Shown piece by piece: positions 1-11,024 of a DNA stretch of 64,000 bases (positions are counted from its first letter, which is position 1; every line of letters starts with the position of its first letter). The position numbers were made by a program, and so were the translations under genes. Source of the DNA: Chrysogorgia sp. JL179-B06. Taxonomy: Eukaryota; Cnidaria; Anthozoa; Scleralcyonacea; Chrysogorgiidae. The stretch covers positions 289,501 to 353,500 of the forward strand of contig JAYKKM010000005.1 of NCBI GenBank assembly GCA_035772405.1, written 5' to 3'. A model generated the notes under the pieces. It did not search any database, was not told the origin of the DNA, and saw only the letters and a list, made by a program, of their open reading frames with translations.

Positions 1-157
1 AGCGTGGAAACACTCGCCCTGCGGGATCGTGTTCCCACTAATTTCGAGTTCTCCCAAACTTCCACTCGTGTTTCTATAACTGTATGTAAACACGGAAAAT
101 GTTTTCTATTTCTTAATTATAAAATAAGCTTGTCTTACGATCAGGCTCAGTATGGAT

Positions 158-1435
158 GGATTACGCCATCGTGATACGCCATCAACATCAATTAGCCATC
201 ATGGCGCCATCATACGCAATAAGGAGAATTTACGTGTTGATAAAAAATATATTTGTACATTTTATTTGCTTTCTACGGTCAGTGATCGCTGCTTGACTTT
301 CCAAAGTTAAGCACCGTACAGTACCTCTGGTAATATCGGTCCCGGAAGGCTGAAAATTCGTGTTGTCATAATCCAATGAGCAGTGCTACAGTGCTACTAC
401 TCCTCTCGTGTGCGGCGGGCTTAACGTTCAACATTATTTCTCAGTAATTTTTTATAATTGTGACTGTGAGTCGTGTGATAATTGATGCAGATGATTTCCC
501 TCTATTCTTCGCCATGGTTAGTACACTTGCGATATGTTAAGTATTTTATAATGTGTATAATTATATAGAATATAATCAGTAATTTACAAAAGCGTTTTGA
601 GTTGAAATCATTTGTATTTCAATTGTTCCGTTCTAAATTTTATCAGCAGGCTACCGTTTTAATGCAGCAAAAGGCAATCAATACATAAGTCCTTTAGTCT
701 ATCTTCTATATGAATTGATGATTAGCTAGCCGGCGTGGAAAAAGATTAAATAGAACTGAGGTAAGTATATGCCTACATAGGTAAAATTAGGCCACATGTG
801 CATACGGGAAGAACAGAGCATACGAGAGGTGTGTTTGAGTCATGTAAACACGGATTACAGCGGGAAGGAAAATGGGTCTCGCTTATAGTTTGATTTTTGT
901 TTCTAAAATACCGTGTTCTATATAGTTGCTTTTAAACACATAGTATGCGTTAATATATACGTAGTGCATGTAGTGCATGGCAGAGCTTGGAGTATATAGA
1001 CGATTCATGGACGATCGTCATAAAGCTCATATCCTCACAATTACAGGGCCGGCGATAATCAGAAGGTGGTTCGAGTTCTGTCCGGGGTCAGAAACATTTT
1101 TATACTATCTGGAGTCACTTTGAGCAAACGCAATAGCACACCCTTCGAACGAAGTCCGTTCCGTCCGAAAGTTAAACGAAGGGCCTTACGAAAGGCCTTA
1201 CGATTAAGGGCCTTCCCTCGAAAGTTAGACCTTCTACATACTATATCAGCAGTACGGCAGCCTTTTAAAATTTTAGATTTGTGTCAGTTAACGAACAGCG
1301 CACGCAACACAATACTCTTATATCATAATGTGACACCATGTGTTGGTCCTCCTTTGGGAATCAATACGCGATTGCAGCTAGAAACCCAGCTATAACGTAG
1401 ATATTTCTCTCGCTCGCTACGGGACGTCGTGGTTT
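158..1435. repeat. Long dispersed repeat, copy 1
   Basis: This stretch recurs in the same orientation at 3961-5424 with few substitutions, from the segment rich in 'gccatcatggcgccatcatacgc' style runs to the shared end 'gacgtcgtggttt' (with g/g variants). It contains a tRNA-like B-box run (ggttcgagttc near 1068) followed by 'tgtccggggtcagaaac', which resembles the SINE at 33345-33480, and a small cluster of inverted 'aagggccttacg' repeats near 1175-1215. The short open frame in it (1066-1395) has a counterpart in copy 2 but no recognisable domain, so I do not call it a gene. The repeat class is unknown; a non-autonomous transposon with an embedded SINE is one possibility. Confidence 0.7.
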
Positions 1436-2516
1436 ATGTCGGTCATGAAATTTTTGTCTCGCTTCACAATATTCATAATTAAAAATATACAGACACTGAT
1501 ATACACTAATTATAAAGGTCCATTATTGTAATATGCAGTCAGACCGCACGTGAACAGCGTAATGGACTTTCACTATTGGTCTGTATCTGCAGTAAGGTTT
1601 ACTAAAGTATGGGCTATATGGCAATCAGCTTGCGTTGATTTAATTCTCCTCAAGCTTTCATAAATGTATTAAAACAAGACGCCCGCTAGGCGTTAACTCG
1701 GATAGCTTGTATGGCGAGCCGGCTCTCTGCGGGCGGCTTGTGGGAGGGTATGGGTATGTATGGCCCCAATGGGCATATTAGACAGTTGGAATTGGAAAAC
1801 ATGCTCACTTGTCTTATATTACAAAAGATAATTTTTAACTTTTTCTATTTATTAATATTATACATGTATGGAGAACCTAGATTTGGACAACATTTACTGC
1901 ATATGGTATTTTACTGTCAATTATTAAACTGAAGTGAAGTACATGACACAGTATTATTGTGACATTTTGTGTACATATATTCTAATAATTTCAGTTGCTG
2001 TTTATATACTGTTTTGATGGTGTTCACAATTTTCATTTTTCATTGGATATTTGGACCAGGATAATGATTTATTTATGACATACATCTGATGATTTGTAAT
2101 TGCCATGGCCCAACAGAACATGTTCATTCTTTATAAGACACAGTCACACTGTTTATGTTCGATATATTCAGACCATTTTTTGCTATTTATAGTCTTCTTT
2201 AACAACTCCACATCAAAATTATTTGTAGAAGAGAGATGTACAGTACGAATGGCAAAACATATGTAGTGAATCAAGTTCGCAGCTTAATTTGACCTTTGTT
2301 GACAGTTACTTGGTTTGATAATGGCAATGTTACAATCACAATGCATTTCATCAATTCAAGCATGTGGTTAAAGCAAAGTTATTTTGGTGGACATTGGAAT
2401 ATGGTAATTTATTTGGCTTTGAAATTCCTCTGAGTTTGTAATCATGAAATGAATCATAATATTTTCAATGGCCTAGTGCTAGTGCTATTGATGGGAATTA
2501 TAAGACTATATGAATA
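1436..2516. other. No gene recognised
   Basis: AT-rich sequence with no long open frame that resembles a known family. The frame at 1711-1932 has no recognisable domain and is probably chance. Confidence 0.5.
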
Positions 2517-2627
2517 TATGACTGCATGAATAGTTGAAGAAGACTATAAGAAGACTATAAGAAGAAGACTATATAAGAAGACTATAAGAAGACTATAAGA
2601 AGACTATATGACTGCATGAATAGTTGA
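2517..2627. repeat. 11-bp minisatellite inside a direct repeat
   Basis: Units of agaagactata are repeated about seven times between 2534 and 2610. The array is bracketed by a 21-bp direct repeat beginning atgactgcatgaatag, seen once before and once after the array. This looks like slippage expansion within a short duplication. Confidence 0.8.
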
Positions 2628-2634
2628 ACTAGGA

Positions 2635-2979
2635 TCATGCAACAAAAGTAGGACCTGGGTTCTTTTCAATGTCTCTACTAAGATTGAACTTGCAGTAATT
2701 CACTCTGTGGTTTAAGTTCATGTACATGTAAGTCTTGTTCCTCTCTTTATTTATATTTTTAGAAAGAAATACAGAAGTTTTCGGTCCAGCTGTTTGTTTT
2801 CTATGTCGTTTTGATTTTTCATGTAAACCCTTTGGTTTTTTAATTTTATTAACTTGGGGTAAATACCTTACTTGATTGCTCAGCAACCTTTTCCTTTCAT
2901 GGCTAAATGCATAAACTAGACGATGGATATGAGAAGACCTGGGTACATTTCTTTTAATATGTTTTCGAAGCTGTTTACG
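2635..2979 (-). CDS. Orphan reading frame ending in a 2A ribosome-skipping motif
   Basis: This open frame runs 114 codons from just after a stop at 2980-2982 and has no ATG in its first half, so it is probably an exon or a fragment. It is rich in Lys and Arg. It ends with RDIEKNPGPTFVA and a stop; DIEKNPGP fits the D-[VI]-E-x-N-P-G-P 2A consensus at which ribosomes skip the Gly-Pro bond. In invertebrates such motifs are known near the N-termini of some non-LTR retrotransposon ORFs and a few host genes. Here only four residues follow the skip site before the stop, so the downstream product is missing, either by mutation or because translation would continue after a splice. I do not recognise the rest of the protein. 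Confidence 0.4.
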   Translation of the reverse strand, partial: RKQLRKHIKRNVPRSSHIHRLVYAFSHERKRLLSNQVRYLPQVNKIKKPKGLHEKSKRHRKQTAGPKTSVFLSKNINKERNKTYMYMNLNHRVNYCKFNLSRDIEKNPGPTFVA

Positions 2980-2982
2980 CTA

Positions 2983-3960
2983 TTTTCTACTTTTATTCAA
3001 AAGGTGAGAGAGTTTTTTAGCTGGGATCCTGCTAGATTCTCGATCACGTCGACCAACATGGCGGTTGTTTACCTCAATCACAATAAATTTAGCATTCTCA
3101 TATACAGGTCAATGTCAAGAGAAGCAGGATTATTCGATGGCAACGTGCTTTCTGAATTATTAGGCAAAACATGCGACTGTTCATGAACAATTGATAATAT
3201 AAAACACATACTTTATGAAGCGATATGTTGAATCACATCGAATTTATTTTGCACGACATTTGTAACACAATAAACAATATAGGCAACAATAAAACAAATC
3301 ATAAATATTAATAATACAGCGTTCGTATAATGTCGAGTTTCCTCGGGTGAATGTTTACCTGACACTTGCAACTTGGCTTCGTCAAGTACGTTCTCTGTGC
3401 TTCTATATTTACATCATTTGAGCAGGTAACGTTGTATTCAAGTTTATATTCGTTTTAGTTAGTTTTGTAAGTTTGGCATTCATATAAGTTTTCATCAGAT
3501 CGCGGAAGCATTGTGCATGAGCGTATTCAAGAATAAGATACTTCCCAGCCATGCACATAACTGACTTCGTACACTTTCTTCCAAGCAATCGCTGGCAAGT
3601 CCGCCGAGCGGGCGAAAAGCCTGGGTCGAGGTTGAGTTTCGCAAAGCCTGTTGGGGCCAAATCTCAACCCCAAAAATAATAATCGCGCGCGGAACCTAGA
3701 CTCGGCTATCCGAGTAATTAGCGTACGTGCGGAATCTTGTAGTTTTGTAGCGAGTTGTGTGGAATTTGAGAGCGCGTATCGTCGTTTCTGAACCCATTCT
3801 CGAAGTTGAACTCATCAACTTTTATATGAATTCGAAAGCCGGAGATAGATGTATAGTTATTCCAATTTGACTTTGATCAAACGACAATGCTTTCGTCTAT
3901 CTATATAATCGAGAGGTGGGGCGCTCTCGTGCATTTGGGGTCAGTATTATAGATCAATTG
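2983..3960. other. No gene recognised
   Basis: Two overlapping short frames (2923-3186 plus, 3409-3660 minus) show no family resemblance. I see no RNA gene or clear repeat here apart from the approach to the second long repeat. Confidence 0.45.
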
Positions 3961-5424
3961 GCCATCTTACGCCATCAATTAGCCATCATGGCGCCATCAT
4001 ACGCAGTAAGGAGAATTTACGTGTTGACAAAAAAGATATTTGTACATTTTATTTGCTTTCTACGGGTTATTTATACCGAACCGGTATAATATAGTGGTCA
4101 GTGATCGCTGCTTGACTTTCCAAAGTTAAGCACCGTACAGTACCTCTGGTAATATCGGTCCCGGTCCCGGAAGGCTGAAAATTCGTGTTGCCATAATCCA
4201 ATGAGCAGTGCTACTGTAATTGGGGATCAGGCTAGCTCTGGCTGGCCAAAAATAGCAAACATGACAGATATTTTCCTCTCGGCCTTGCGTGGCGAAATTC
4301 TCACGGAAACTACGCCGCACACGAGAGGAAACAGCTGATCAAACTGCCTTGCCAGACCATTTGCTAAGCTGTCTCCTCTCGTGTGCGGCGGGCTTAACGT
4401 TCAACATTATTTCTCAGTAATTTTTTATAATTGTGACTGTGAGTCGTGTGATACAATTTGATGCAGATGATTTCCCTCTATTCTTCGCCATGGTTAGTAC
4501 ACTTGCGATATGTTAAGTATTTTATAATGTGTATAATTATATAGAATATAATCAGTAATTTACAAAAGCGTTTTGAGTTGAAATCATTTGTATTTCAATT
4601 GTTCCGTTCTAAACTTTATCAGCAGGCTACCGTTTTAATGCAGCAAAAGGCAATCAATACATAAGTCGCTTTAGTCTATCTTCTATATGAATTGATGATT
4701 AGCTAGCCGGCGTGGAAAAAGATTAAATAGAACTGAGGTAAGTATATGCCTATATAGGTAAAATTGACCACATGTGCATACTGGAAGAACAGACCATATG
4801 AGAGGTGTGTTTGAGTCATGTAAACACGGATTACAGCGGGAAGGAAAATGGGATCTCGCTTATAGTTTGATTTTTGTTTCTAAAATACCGTGTTCTATAT
4901 AGTTGCTTTTAAACACATAGTATATGTAATATGCGTTAATATATATACGCTGCTGTAGTGAATGTGCATGGCAGAGCTTGGAGTATATAGACGATTCATG
5001 GACGATCATCATAAAGCTCATATCCTCACAATTACAGGGCCGGCGGCAATCAGAAGGTGGTTCGAGTTCTGTCCGGGGTCAGAAACATTTTTATGCTATC
5101 TGGAGTCACTTTGAGCAAACGCAATAGCACACCCTTCGAACGAAGTCCGTTCCGTCCGAGAGTTAAACGAAGGGCCTTACGAAGGGCCTTACGATTAAGG
5201 GCCTTCCCTCGAAAGTTAGACCTTCTACATACTATATCAGCAGTACGGCAGCCTTTTAAAATTTTAGATTTGTGTTTTAACGAACAGCGCACGCAACACA
5301 ATACTCTTATATCATAATGTAACACCATGTGATGGTCCTCCTTTCGGAATCAATACGCGATTGCAGCTAGAAACCCGGCTATAACGTAGATATTTCTCTC
5401 GCTCGCTACGGGGCGTCGTGGTTT
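3961..5424. repeat. Long dispersed repeat, copy 2
   Basis: Direct copy of 158-1435. It is longer because of an extra block of about 160 bp (4219-4377) that ends in an inverted pair built on gccgcacacgagagg / cctctcgtgtgcggc, and a short insert near 4066-4095. The two copies share the cttgactttccaaag and gttaagcaccgtac runs, which faintly recall the internal promoter region of 5S rRNA but not well enough for a call. Confidence 0.7.
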
Positions 5425-5458
5425 GCATGCATGCAGGGTTGAAAGAACAATCGACGAA

Positions 5459-5700
5459 TTAGATGTAATTCACTTTGTGTAATACCACTGGGAGACACGG
5501 GTTCAAATCCTGAGTCGGACCTCCACTCAGGGTCTTAACAATAATCGAGGAGAAAGTGCTGCCTTTGCAACTATATCAGCAAACGGTAAGACTTTCGGAT
5601 CTTCTCGGATTATCAATTGGGTATTCCTGCTTGTTGAGGTATTCCGTTCACCTAAAAGAGTGATAAAATCTAATAAATAAATAAAATAAACCCGAATACG
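5459..5700 (+). repeat. tRNA-derived SINE or LINE tail
   Basis: The run gggttcaaatcctgagtc is a good RNA polymerase III B box. It is followed by a conserved-looking body (gaggagaaagtgctgcc, ttcggatcttctcgg) and a tail of taaataaataaaataaa. This layout is that of a tRNA-derived SINE. No intact tRNA cloverleaf is present. Confidence 0.5.
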
Positions 5701-5934
5701 AGTAATAATAATAATAACGTCTTCAAATACTTTATTGCAGTATTACTTGGACAACGTGTAGCAAAAATAACATTAATAAGATATTTAAACTCAAACGTTG
5801 TTCTAAGGTAATCTTAGAATACAGATCTTTAGATTAGGGGCCTTGGTTATAAACGCTTGGGTAACCGGAATCATTAGCATTCTTATAGCCATGGCATAGG
5901 CGGTCAAAGCCACCTTTGAAAAACAGACAGTAAC

Positions 5935-6990
5935 ATTTTCAAAGCTCTAATATCTCTTAAGAAAGATCCAGATATGCCTGTTCTATCAGCTGATAAGGGT
6001 AATTGTGTTGTGGTTATGGACAAAAGCCAATATCACGAGAAAGCTTTATTGTTGCTTAATGATAGAAATACCTATTCTATTCTGCCATCCGATCCGACTA
6101 GTAAATTTCAAAGAAAGTTAAACAAAACGTAACTTAATTTGAAAAAAAATCTGGTAAGATCGGCGAGTTTACATATAAAAAGTTATATATCAGTGATGGG
6201 CTATCTCCACGATTTTACGGCTTACCAAAAATTCACAAAACGGGAATTCCTTTGAGACCTATATTGTCTCATTCATTGTATATCGAGTCATTTGGCACAT
6301 GTTTTGTCACCAATTGTTGGGAAATCGGAGAACACAGTAAAAATTCCCTTGAATTTGCGGATTTTATTAAGAGTATTATTCTTAATACCGATGATGAATT
6401 TGTATCGTTTGACGTCGTTTCTCTCTTCACCAAAATACCAGTTGATCTTATACTATCACAATTGCCGACAATAGACTAGACAGGATGTTACTTTAGATCA
6501 AAGAACACCGTTAACTGTTGAGGATCTAATAGAACTCTTGACTTTTTGTCTAAACACGACTACAGTAGATTTGTGTATGACGGCACTTACTTGATCAACA
6601 GATTTTTGGCACAGCGATGGGTTCCGTTTCTGTTGTGTATAGTGATGGAAGACATTGAACAAAGAGCAGCATTAGCGTCCGCGCCAGTGAAGGCATTTGA
6701 AAACGATACGTCGATGAAGACATTTCCGCGATATCCAAGAATGAAGTGGAAATTATTTTGAACCACTTGAACTCAATAGAGCCTTCGATTCAATTCACAG
6801 CAGAACGTGAAAAGAATGATTGTTTATCATTTTTGGATTCAGTCGTCAAACGATTAAACGAACAGACCACGGGAAATGAGAAACTGCTGTATAGCGAAAA
6901 CCAACACGCACTGACAAACATCTTTCATTTGATTCTCACCACCCCATATGCCACAGATCGCTGCATGCTTTCCGACTGTTTCAGCGGCTA
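5935..6990 (+). pseudogene. Penelope-like element reverse transcriptase, decayed
   Basis: Read across several frames, this segment gives the ordered landmarks of a Penelope-like RT: LSADKGNCVVVMDKSQY near 5985, FYGLPKIHKTGIPLRPI near 6215, FVSFDVVSLFTKIPVDL near 6400, then MEDIEQRAA near 6650 and ILNHLNSIEPSIQFTAE near 6750. Stops and frameshifts separate these pieces (for example the stop after LNKT near 6130), and the catalytic segment with the aspartate pair is garbled. The GIY-YIG endonuclease expected downstream is absent. The element is dead and truncated at both ends. Confidence 0.8.
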
Positions 6991-7060
6991 GAGTTTAGAC
7001 TTGGCAAGGCCAAATTGGACCTATTCTTCTTACTAAGCTGTAAGAAACGCAATGTCATCC

Positions 7061-7295
7061 TGTCGCGAATGTGCCTCCCCAAGTATCCACGACAAGTCAC
7101 AGTTTGGTTTTTGAAGCTTTTATTTTACCTATAATCACACACGTCTCGGTTCTCACTCTTTCACTCACAAACTCAGTCTCTGGTTACCCTCTTTCGTAAC
7201 ACTCAACTCACTGACAGTTTTATTCTCACCTCTATAATAACCTTATAATTCAATTAACATAAACAGTCCACTTAATTAGTGTTATAATCCCAACA
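7061..7295 (-). repeat. BEL/Pao 3' LTR
   Basis: 235 bp, partner of the LTR at 12303-12537, starting tgtcgcgaatgtgcc on the plus strand and ending cccaaca. Confidence 0.92.
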
Positions 7296-7310
7296 CACTC
7301 CCCCCATATA
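7296..7310 (-). promoter_or_regulatory. Polypurine tract of the BEL element
   Basis: On the minus strand the bases immediately before the 3' LTR read atggggggagtg, a purine run in the position where plus-strand DNA synthesis is primed. Confidence 0.7.
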
Positions 7311-7436
7311 ATGTAGCTCACATGTCAGCTATATGTTATGTCTCAGACCATAAAGATTGGCCAACACAACAATTAGAACAATTATAAATGTTAAAAGTTA
7401 GTGTCGATAATGAGTTCATCGTTCATTTCTCACTTG

Positions 7437-8042
7437 CTACGTAAATTCATCGGTTTCTTCAGCGTCGTCTTGTATACGTATCTTAGCCACTGCCGCTGCA
7501 TTCCTTTTGGGTCGGAACTCCGAGGCCTCGGCTCTCAACTCGACTTGTAATTTTGGAACAGTCCGATCACACGACAGTTCTAAGGAGTACAGGTGTTGTA
7601 CAGCGCGTTCCAAATGGCCTTTTCCAGCACGTAGTCTGGCTCCTCTAACAATACCATCACTTCCGATTATTAGTTGCACAATTACACCAAGGGCCCACTT
7701 TCCCCGGTTCCGCTCTTCGCTCTTGATGATTACAACATCGCCCAACGATGGAACATAGGACTTTCTCTCGTGTTTTTAATTATGTCGTTCTCTTAGCCCT
7801 CTTAGGTACTCTTTGATCCACCTGCTCCACATTGCTTCCTTGCACTTTCGCAAATACTTCGCGCGTCTTCGCAGATCAATTTCTTGAATGTTGCTAGGCT
7901 CCATTTCTGGGATCGCATTTGGTTGTCCAAGGAGCAACGCGTTCGGGGTAACAAGTGGTAATTGAACATCGTCTTCAATGTAGTCGAGAGGTCTGTTGTT
8001 GATGGCTACCTCGACGCCCCACCATCCGTTCAAACTGGCCAC
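7437..8042 (-). pseudogene. BEL/Pao integrase C-terminal part
   Basis: Two adjoining frames, 7776-8042 and 7437-7745, complete the integrase. The first has the NNRPLDYI stretch and the TPNALLLGQPN motif, the second GDVVIIKSEERNRGKWALG and the GARLRAGKGHLERAVQHLY tail typical of the DUF5641 domain. A stop near 7776 separates them. The polyprotein ends about 140 bp before the 3' LTR, as expected. Confidence 0.82.
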
Positions 8043-8070
8043 CCCACCATGGCGCTCTGCTAAGGTTTGA

Positions 8071-8865
8071 TCACCATTTAATCTCTTGCTTGGCTAAATA
8101 GTTGTTAACGCACTCATCCTTCATCACTCGCCGAAGCCAGTTAACCGCCCCAACAAAGGTTCCACCATTGTCGGAATATATTATCTTGGGTCTTCCCCTT
8201 CTTGCCACGAAGCGCTTGAGGCTACTTAGAAACTCTTCGGTTTCCAGGCTTGGTAGTAATTCTAAGTAGAGGCCTCTGGTCAGGCTGCAGGCGTAGACGA
8301 TCAAATAAGATTTTCTTTCTGTTCGGCGCTTGGTCAGGTATTTGATGGGTCCTGCGAAGTCCACTCCAATCACCTCGAACGGGTTTTTTCCTTCTGTTCG
8401 CGTTGTTGGGAGAGGTCCAGGAGGTGGAGTCGCATAGGCTGTCGCTTGAGCTCGCTTGCATCCGCAACAATTCTTTCTCACGCGCTTGGTAAGCCGTCTC
8501 AATCTAGGTACCCAGTAGTTGTTTCGCATGTGGGCCATGGTTAATGCAACTCCCCCATGGAGCGTTTGCAAGTGCGATTCCTCCACCAGTTTCTCGGTGT
8601 AGGGATGAGTGTGGGGAAGATAGACCGGATAGATGCCTTGGATTCTTCCTCTACATTCTAGAACACCATCGTCGTTCTCTTGCAGGTTGAGTTCCAAACT
8701 CTCCTCCTGGAACCTTGGATGGCTTCTTGCTTCACTTTGTACACGTTTGGTCCACCATCGTTTTTGGTACTCTATTTCTTCGGTACGCAGTGGACCAGAG
8801 GTTCTGTTGGCTTGATCACATTTGCAGTTTTTCAAGAACCGGTTGATCCATCCACCCATGCGCAA
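8071..8865 (-). pseudogene. BEL/Pao integrase, zinc-binding and catalytic domains
   Basis: The frame contains the HHCC-type zinc domain (HTHPYTEKLVEESHLQTLHG, later CCGCKR) followed by the integrase core. VIGVDFAGPIKYL holds the first catalytic Asp and IIYSDNGGTFVGAVNWL the second. The frame ends at LAKQEIKW, short of the catalytic Glu, which lies in the next frame: a frameshift sits near 8065, since WGVEVAINNRPLDYI continues at 7776-8042. Confidence 0.85.
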
Positions 8866-8937
8866 AGCTCTCCACAGTTGATGTTTGCTAGCTTAGCAGC
8901 TCATCGAACTGGTCAGTTTGTCCAGAGGTTGTCCCAA

Positions 8938-10467
8938 CTACTTCTTTTGTGAACTTGGCTTCAGCTTGGCTTTCTGGTGATGATTTGATACTAATTTGTG
9001 GTGGCCACTTGTCAGAGTTTCCCAACCAATCTGGTCCGTTCCACCATATAGCTCCGCATTCGTCACGCTACCGCCTCTGCTCCCGAGATCAGCGGGGTTT
9101 TCTGTCGTTGGAACGTGGTGCCAAATGATCTCTTGATGAGCTTGAATCTTGTAGACTCGATTGGACACGAACTGCTTGTATTCCCCACGGCCTTGAATCC
9201 AATGCAGCGCTACACTGCTGTCCAGCCACGAGTGTATCTCTGTCACGGGAAAACCGACAGTTAGTGTATTCTTAACATTGGAAATGAGGTTGGTGGCCAT
9301 GTGCGCTGATACGAGCTCCAGCCGCGGTATCGTCGTATTTCGTTTGGCCAGACGTGCCTTCGCTGCCACAAGGCGTTGAGTGGTTCCTGATTCTTGACTC
9401 ACCACTGCGTAAATTGCTGCAGACACTCCATTTGCACTGGCGTTACCAAAGCCATGTAGGGTTATGGATTGTATTGGCTCTTGATAACGCACGGTGGATC
9501 TGGGTACGACGACGTCACTTGGTAGGCTGCTTTTCCATCTCTGCCATCGCTCACCGAGTTGTCTTGGTATAGGTGCATCCCAATCAATCTTGTGGTCACA
9601 GATATCCCTGTAAGTAAGTTTGCCTGTTAGCATCGAAGGAGAAACGAGGCCCAGCGGATCGTAGATCTTTGCAAGATCTGCCAAGACACTCCTCTTCGTC
9701 GGCTCTGAACTTACTTTGGGATACCTGTACACAACCTTCAAGGTGTCGTTCTGTTTGTCCCATTCCAGTAGAACCGTAAACGCGTCTCGATCATCCTCCC
9801 TGATTCTGACTTGCAGAAAGGCCTTCTCCAAATCCCCAGTGATGGTAACAGGATGGAACCTTCCTCTGACCAAGACACTCCAAAGCTTGTTCTGTAGGGA
9901 TGGTCCCGTATGTAGACAGTCGTTGAGGGAAGGCACTCCTTCGCTTTCTTTCGCTGAGGCATCGTAGACGACGCGTAACTTGGTACTCTCAGCATTTTCT
10001 CTTATAACCGGTTTGTGTGGGACATAGAATTCTCTACCTTTCGGTTGGTTGGGGGCATTCTCCACCACTCCCTCTCGCAGTTGTTCTTGTATGATCTCGT
10101 TGTACTTTTCTGTGTTGCACGTGCGATTTAACTTCCGCAACAGCGACTGCAGGCGTTGAAGGCTTCCTTTCTTGTTACTGGGTAGTTCTGGATGATTACC
10201 TTTCCAGGGCAAACCTGTTTCGTACCAACCAGCGGCGTCTCGGCTGAGCTGCTCTTTGAATTCAGCGTGTACTGTGTTTTGATCATTCTCTGCGGTGTCT
10301 TCCAAGCCCAGTACGTCCAGTCGACATAGCTCCTCGTAATCTAAGCTAGAGGTCTGAGTGAGCAGCATTTTGCTTGAATCTGTTTCTGTTCCGGGCGACA
10401 TAATTGTCCAGGCAAAGACGGTCTTCTCAGCCACTGGTTCACCTGGTGACCCGACCTCTGCCCACAT
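8938..10467 (-). pseudogene. BEL/Pao reverse transcriptase / RNase H with deleted core
   Basis: The 509-codon frame opens with the linker EPVAEKTVFAWTIMSPG. It then shows the N-terminal RT landmarks REFYVPHKPVIRENAESTKL, RVVYDASAKESEGVPSLND and TGDLEKAFLQVRIREDDRDA. After that it jumps straight to sequence that normally follows the palm (TKRSVLADLAKIYDPLGLVS), so the segment with the YxDD catalytic aspartates is missing. The RNase H-like part follows (GNASANGVSAAIYAV; LVAAKARLAKRNTTIPRLEL; EIHSWLDSSVALHWIQGR). Because the frame stays open across the deletion, the loss was in phase. The copy cannot encode active RT. Confidence 0.88.
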
Positions 10468-11024
10468 TTCGTCTTTATTCTGGCATACTCACTGGCGCCC
10501 AATACCACATGTACTGGAAGTTGATCCTTCTCGTCGTCGTCGATCATCTTCACTCCATCCAGATGGGAGTACCTCTTCAGTAGGTTCTCGTATCGAGGGT
10601 TGCTAAGTTCCATGAGCTGTGGTCGGTTGACTTTGCTGAGGGGGACCTCCATGCTGAAGTTACCATCCATTGCGCTGACCTTTACTTTGAAAGTTTCCAC
10701 CCTCGTTGTGGTCGATCCCAAGGGCATTTCAATTTTCTTGATCGTCGTTTCCGTCGGTTTCTTGTGTAGTAGATCCAATAGCTTTGCGGAAGCGTATGAA
10801 CTTCCCGCTCCAGAGTCCAGAAGAGCTCGGCATTTCACGCCTTCGACATCGATAACGACAACAGGATATATCACCTTTGGATCGTTGGAATGATGCGCTG
10901 TCAACAACTTTTCTGAACTTTGCTTCTTATCACAAATGGAAGTGTGATGTCTTCGACCGCAGTTTTGACAAGTTTGCTTGCTCCGAAGCTCTATGTCTTG
11001 CACCAGTACAATTATATATAGCAT
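10341..11024 (-). pseudogene. BEL/Pao aspartic protease region
   Basis: The frame begins with a second zinc-knuckle-like CQNCGRRHHTSICD and then carries CRALLDSGAGSSYASAKL. DSGAG is the active-site Asp loop of the retropepsin-like DUF1758 protease of BEL/Pao polyproteins. Upstream and downstream parts of the polyprotein are in other frames: the reading shifts near 11020 and again near 10470, after HVVLGASEYARIKT. The protease would mature the polyprotein. The Asp loop itself is intact. Confidence 0.82.

Noticed and set aside
286..350. 5S rRNA-like block (gttaagcaccgtacagtacc)
   Set aside because: Only about a dozen bases match well and the rest of the 5S promoter is not convincing.
1066..1395. 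Coding gene of 109 codons shared with 5057-5317
   Set aside because: The frame exists in both copies only because the repeat is duplicated; the translation is derived from SINE-like and inverted-repeat sequence.
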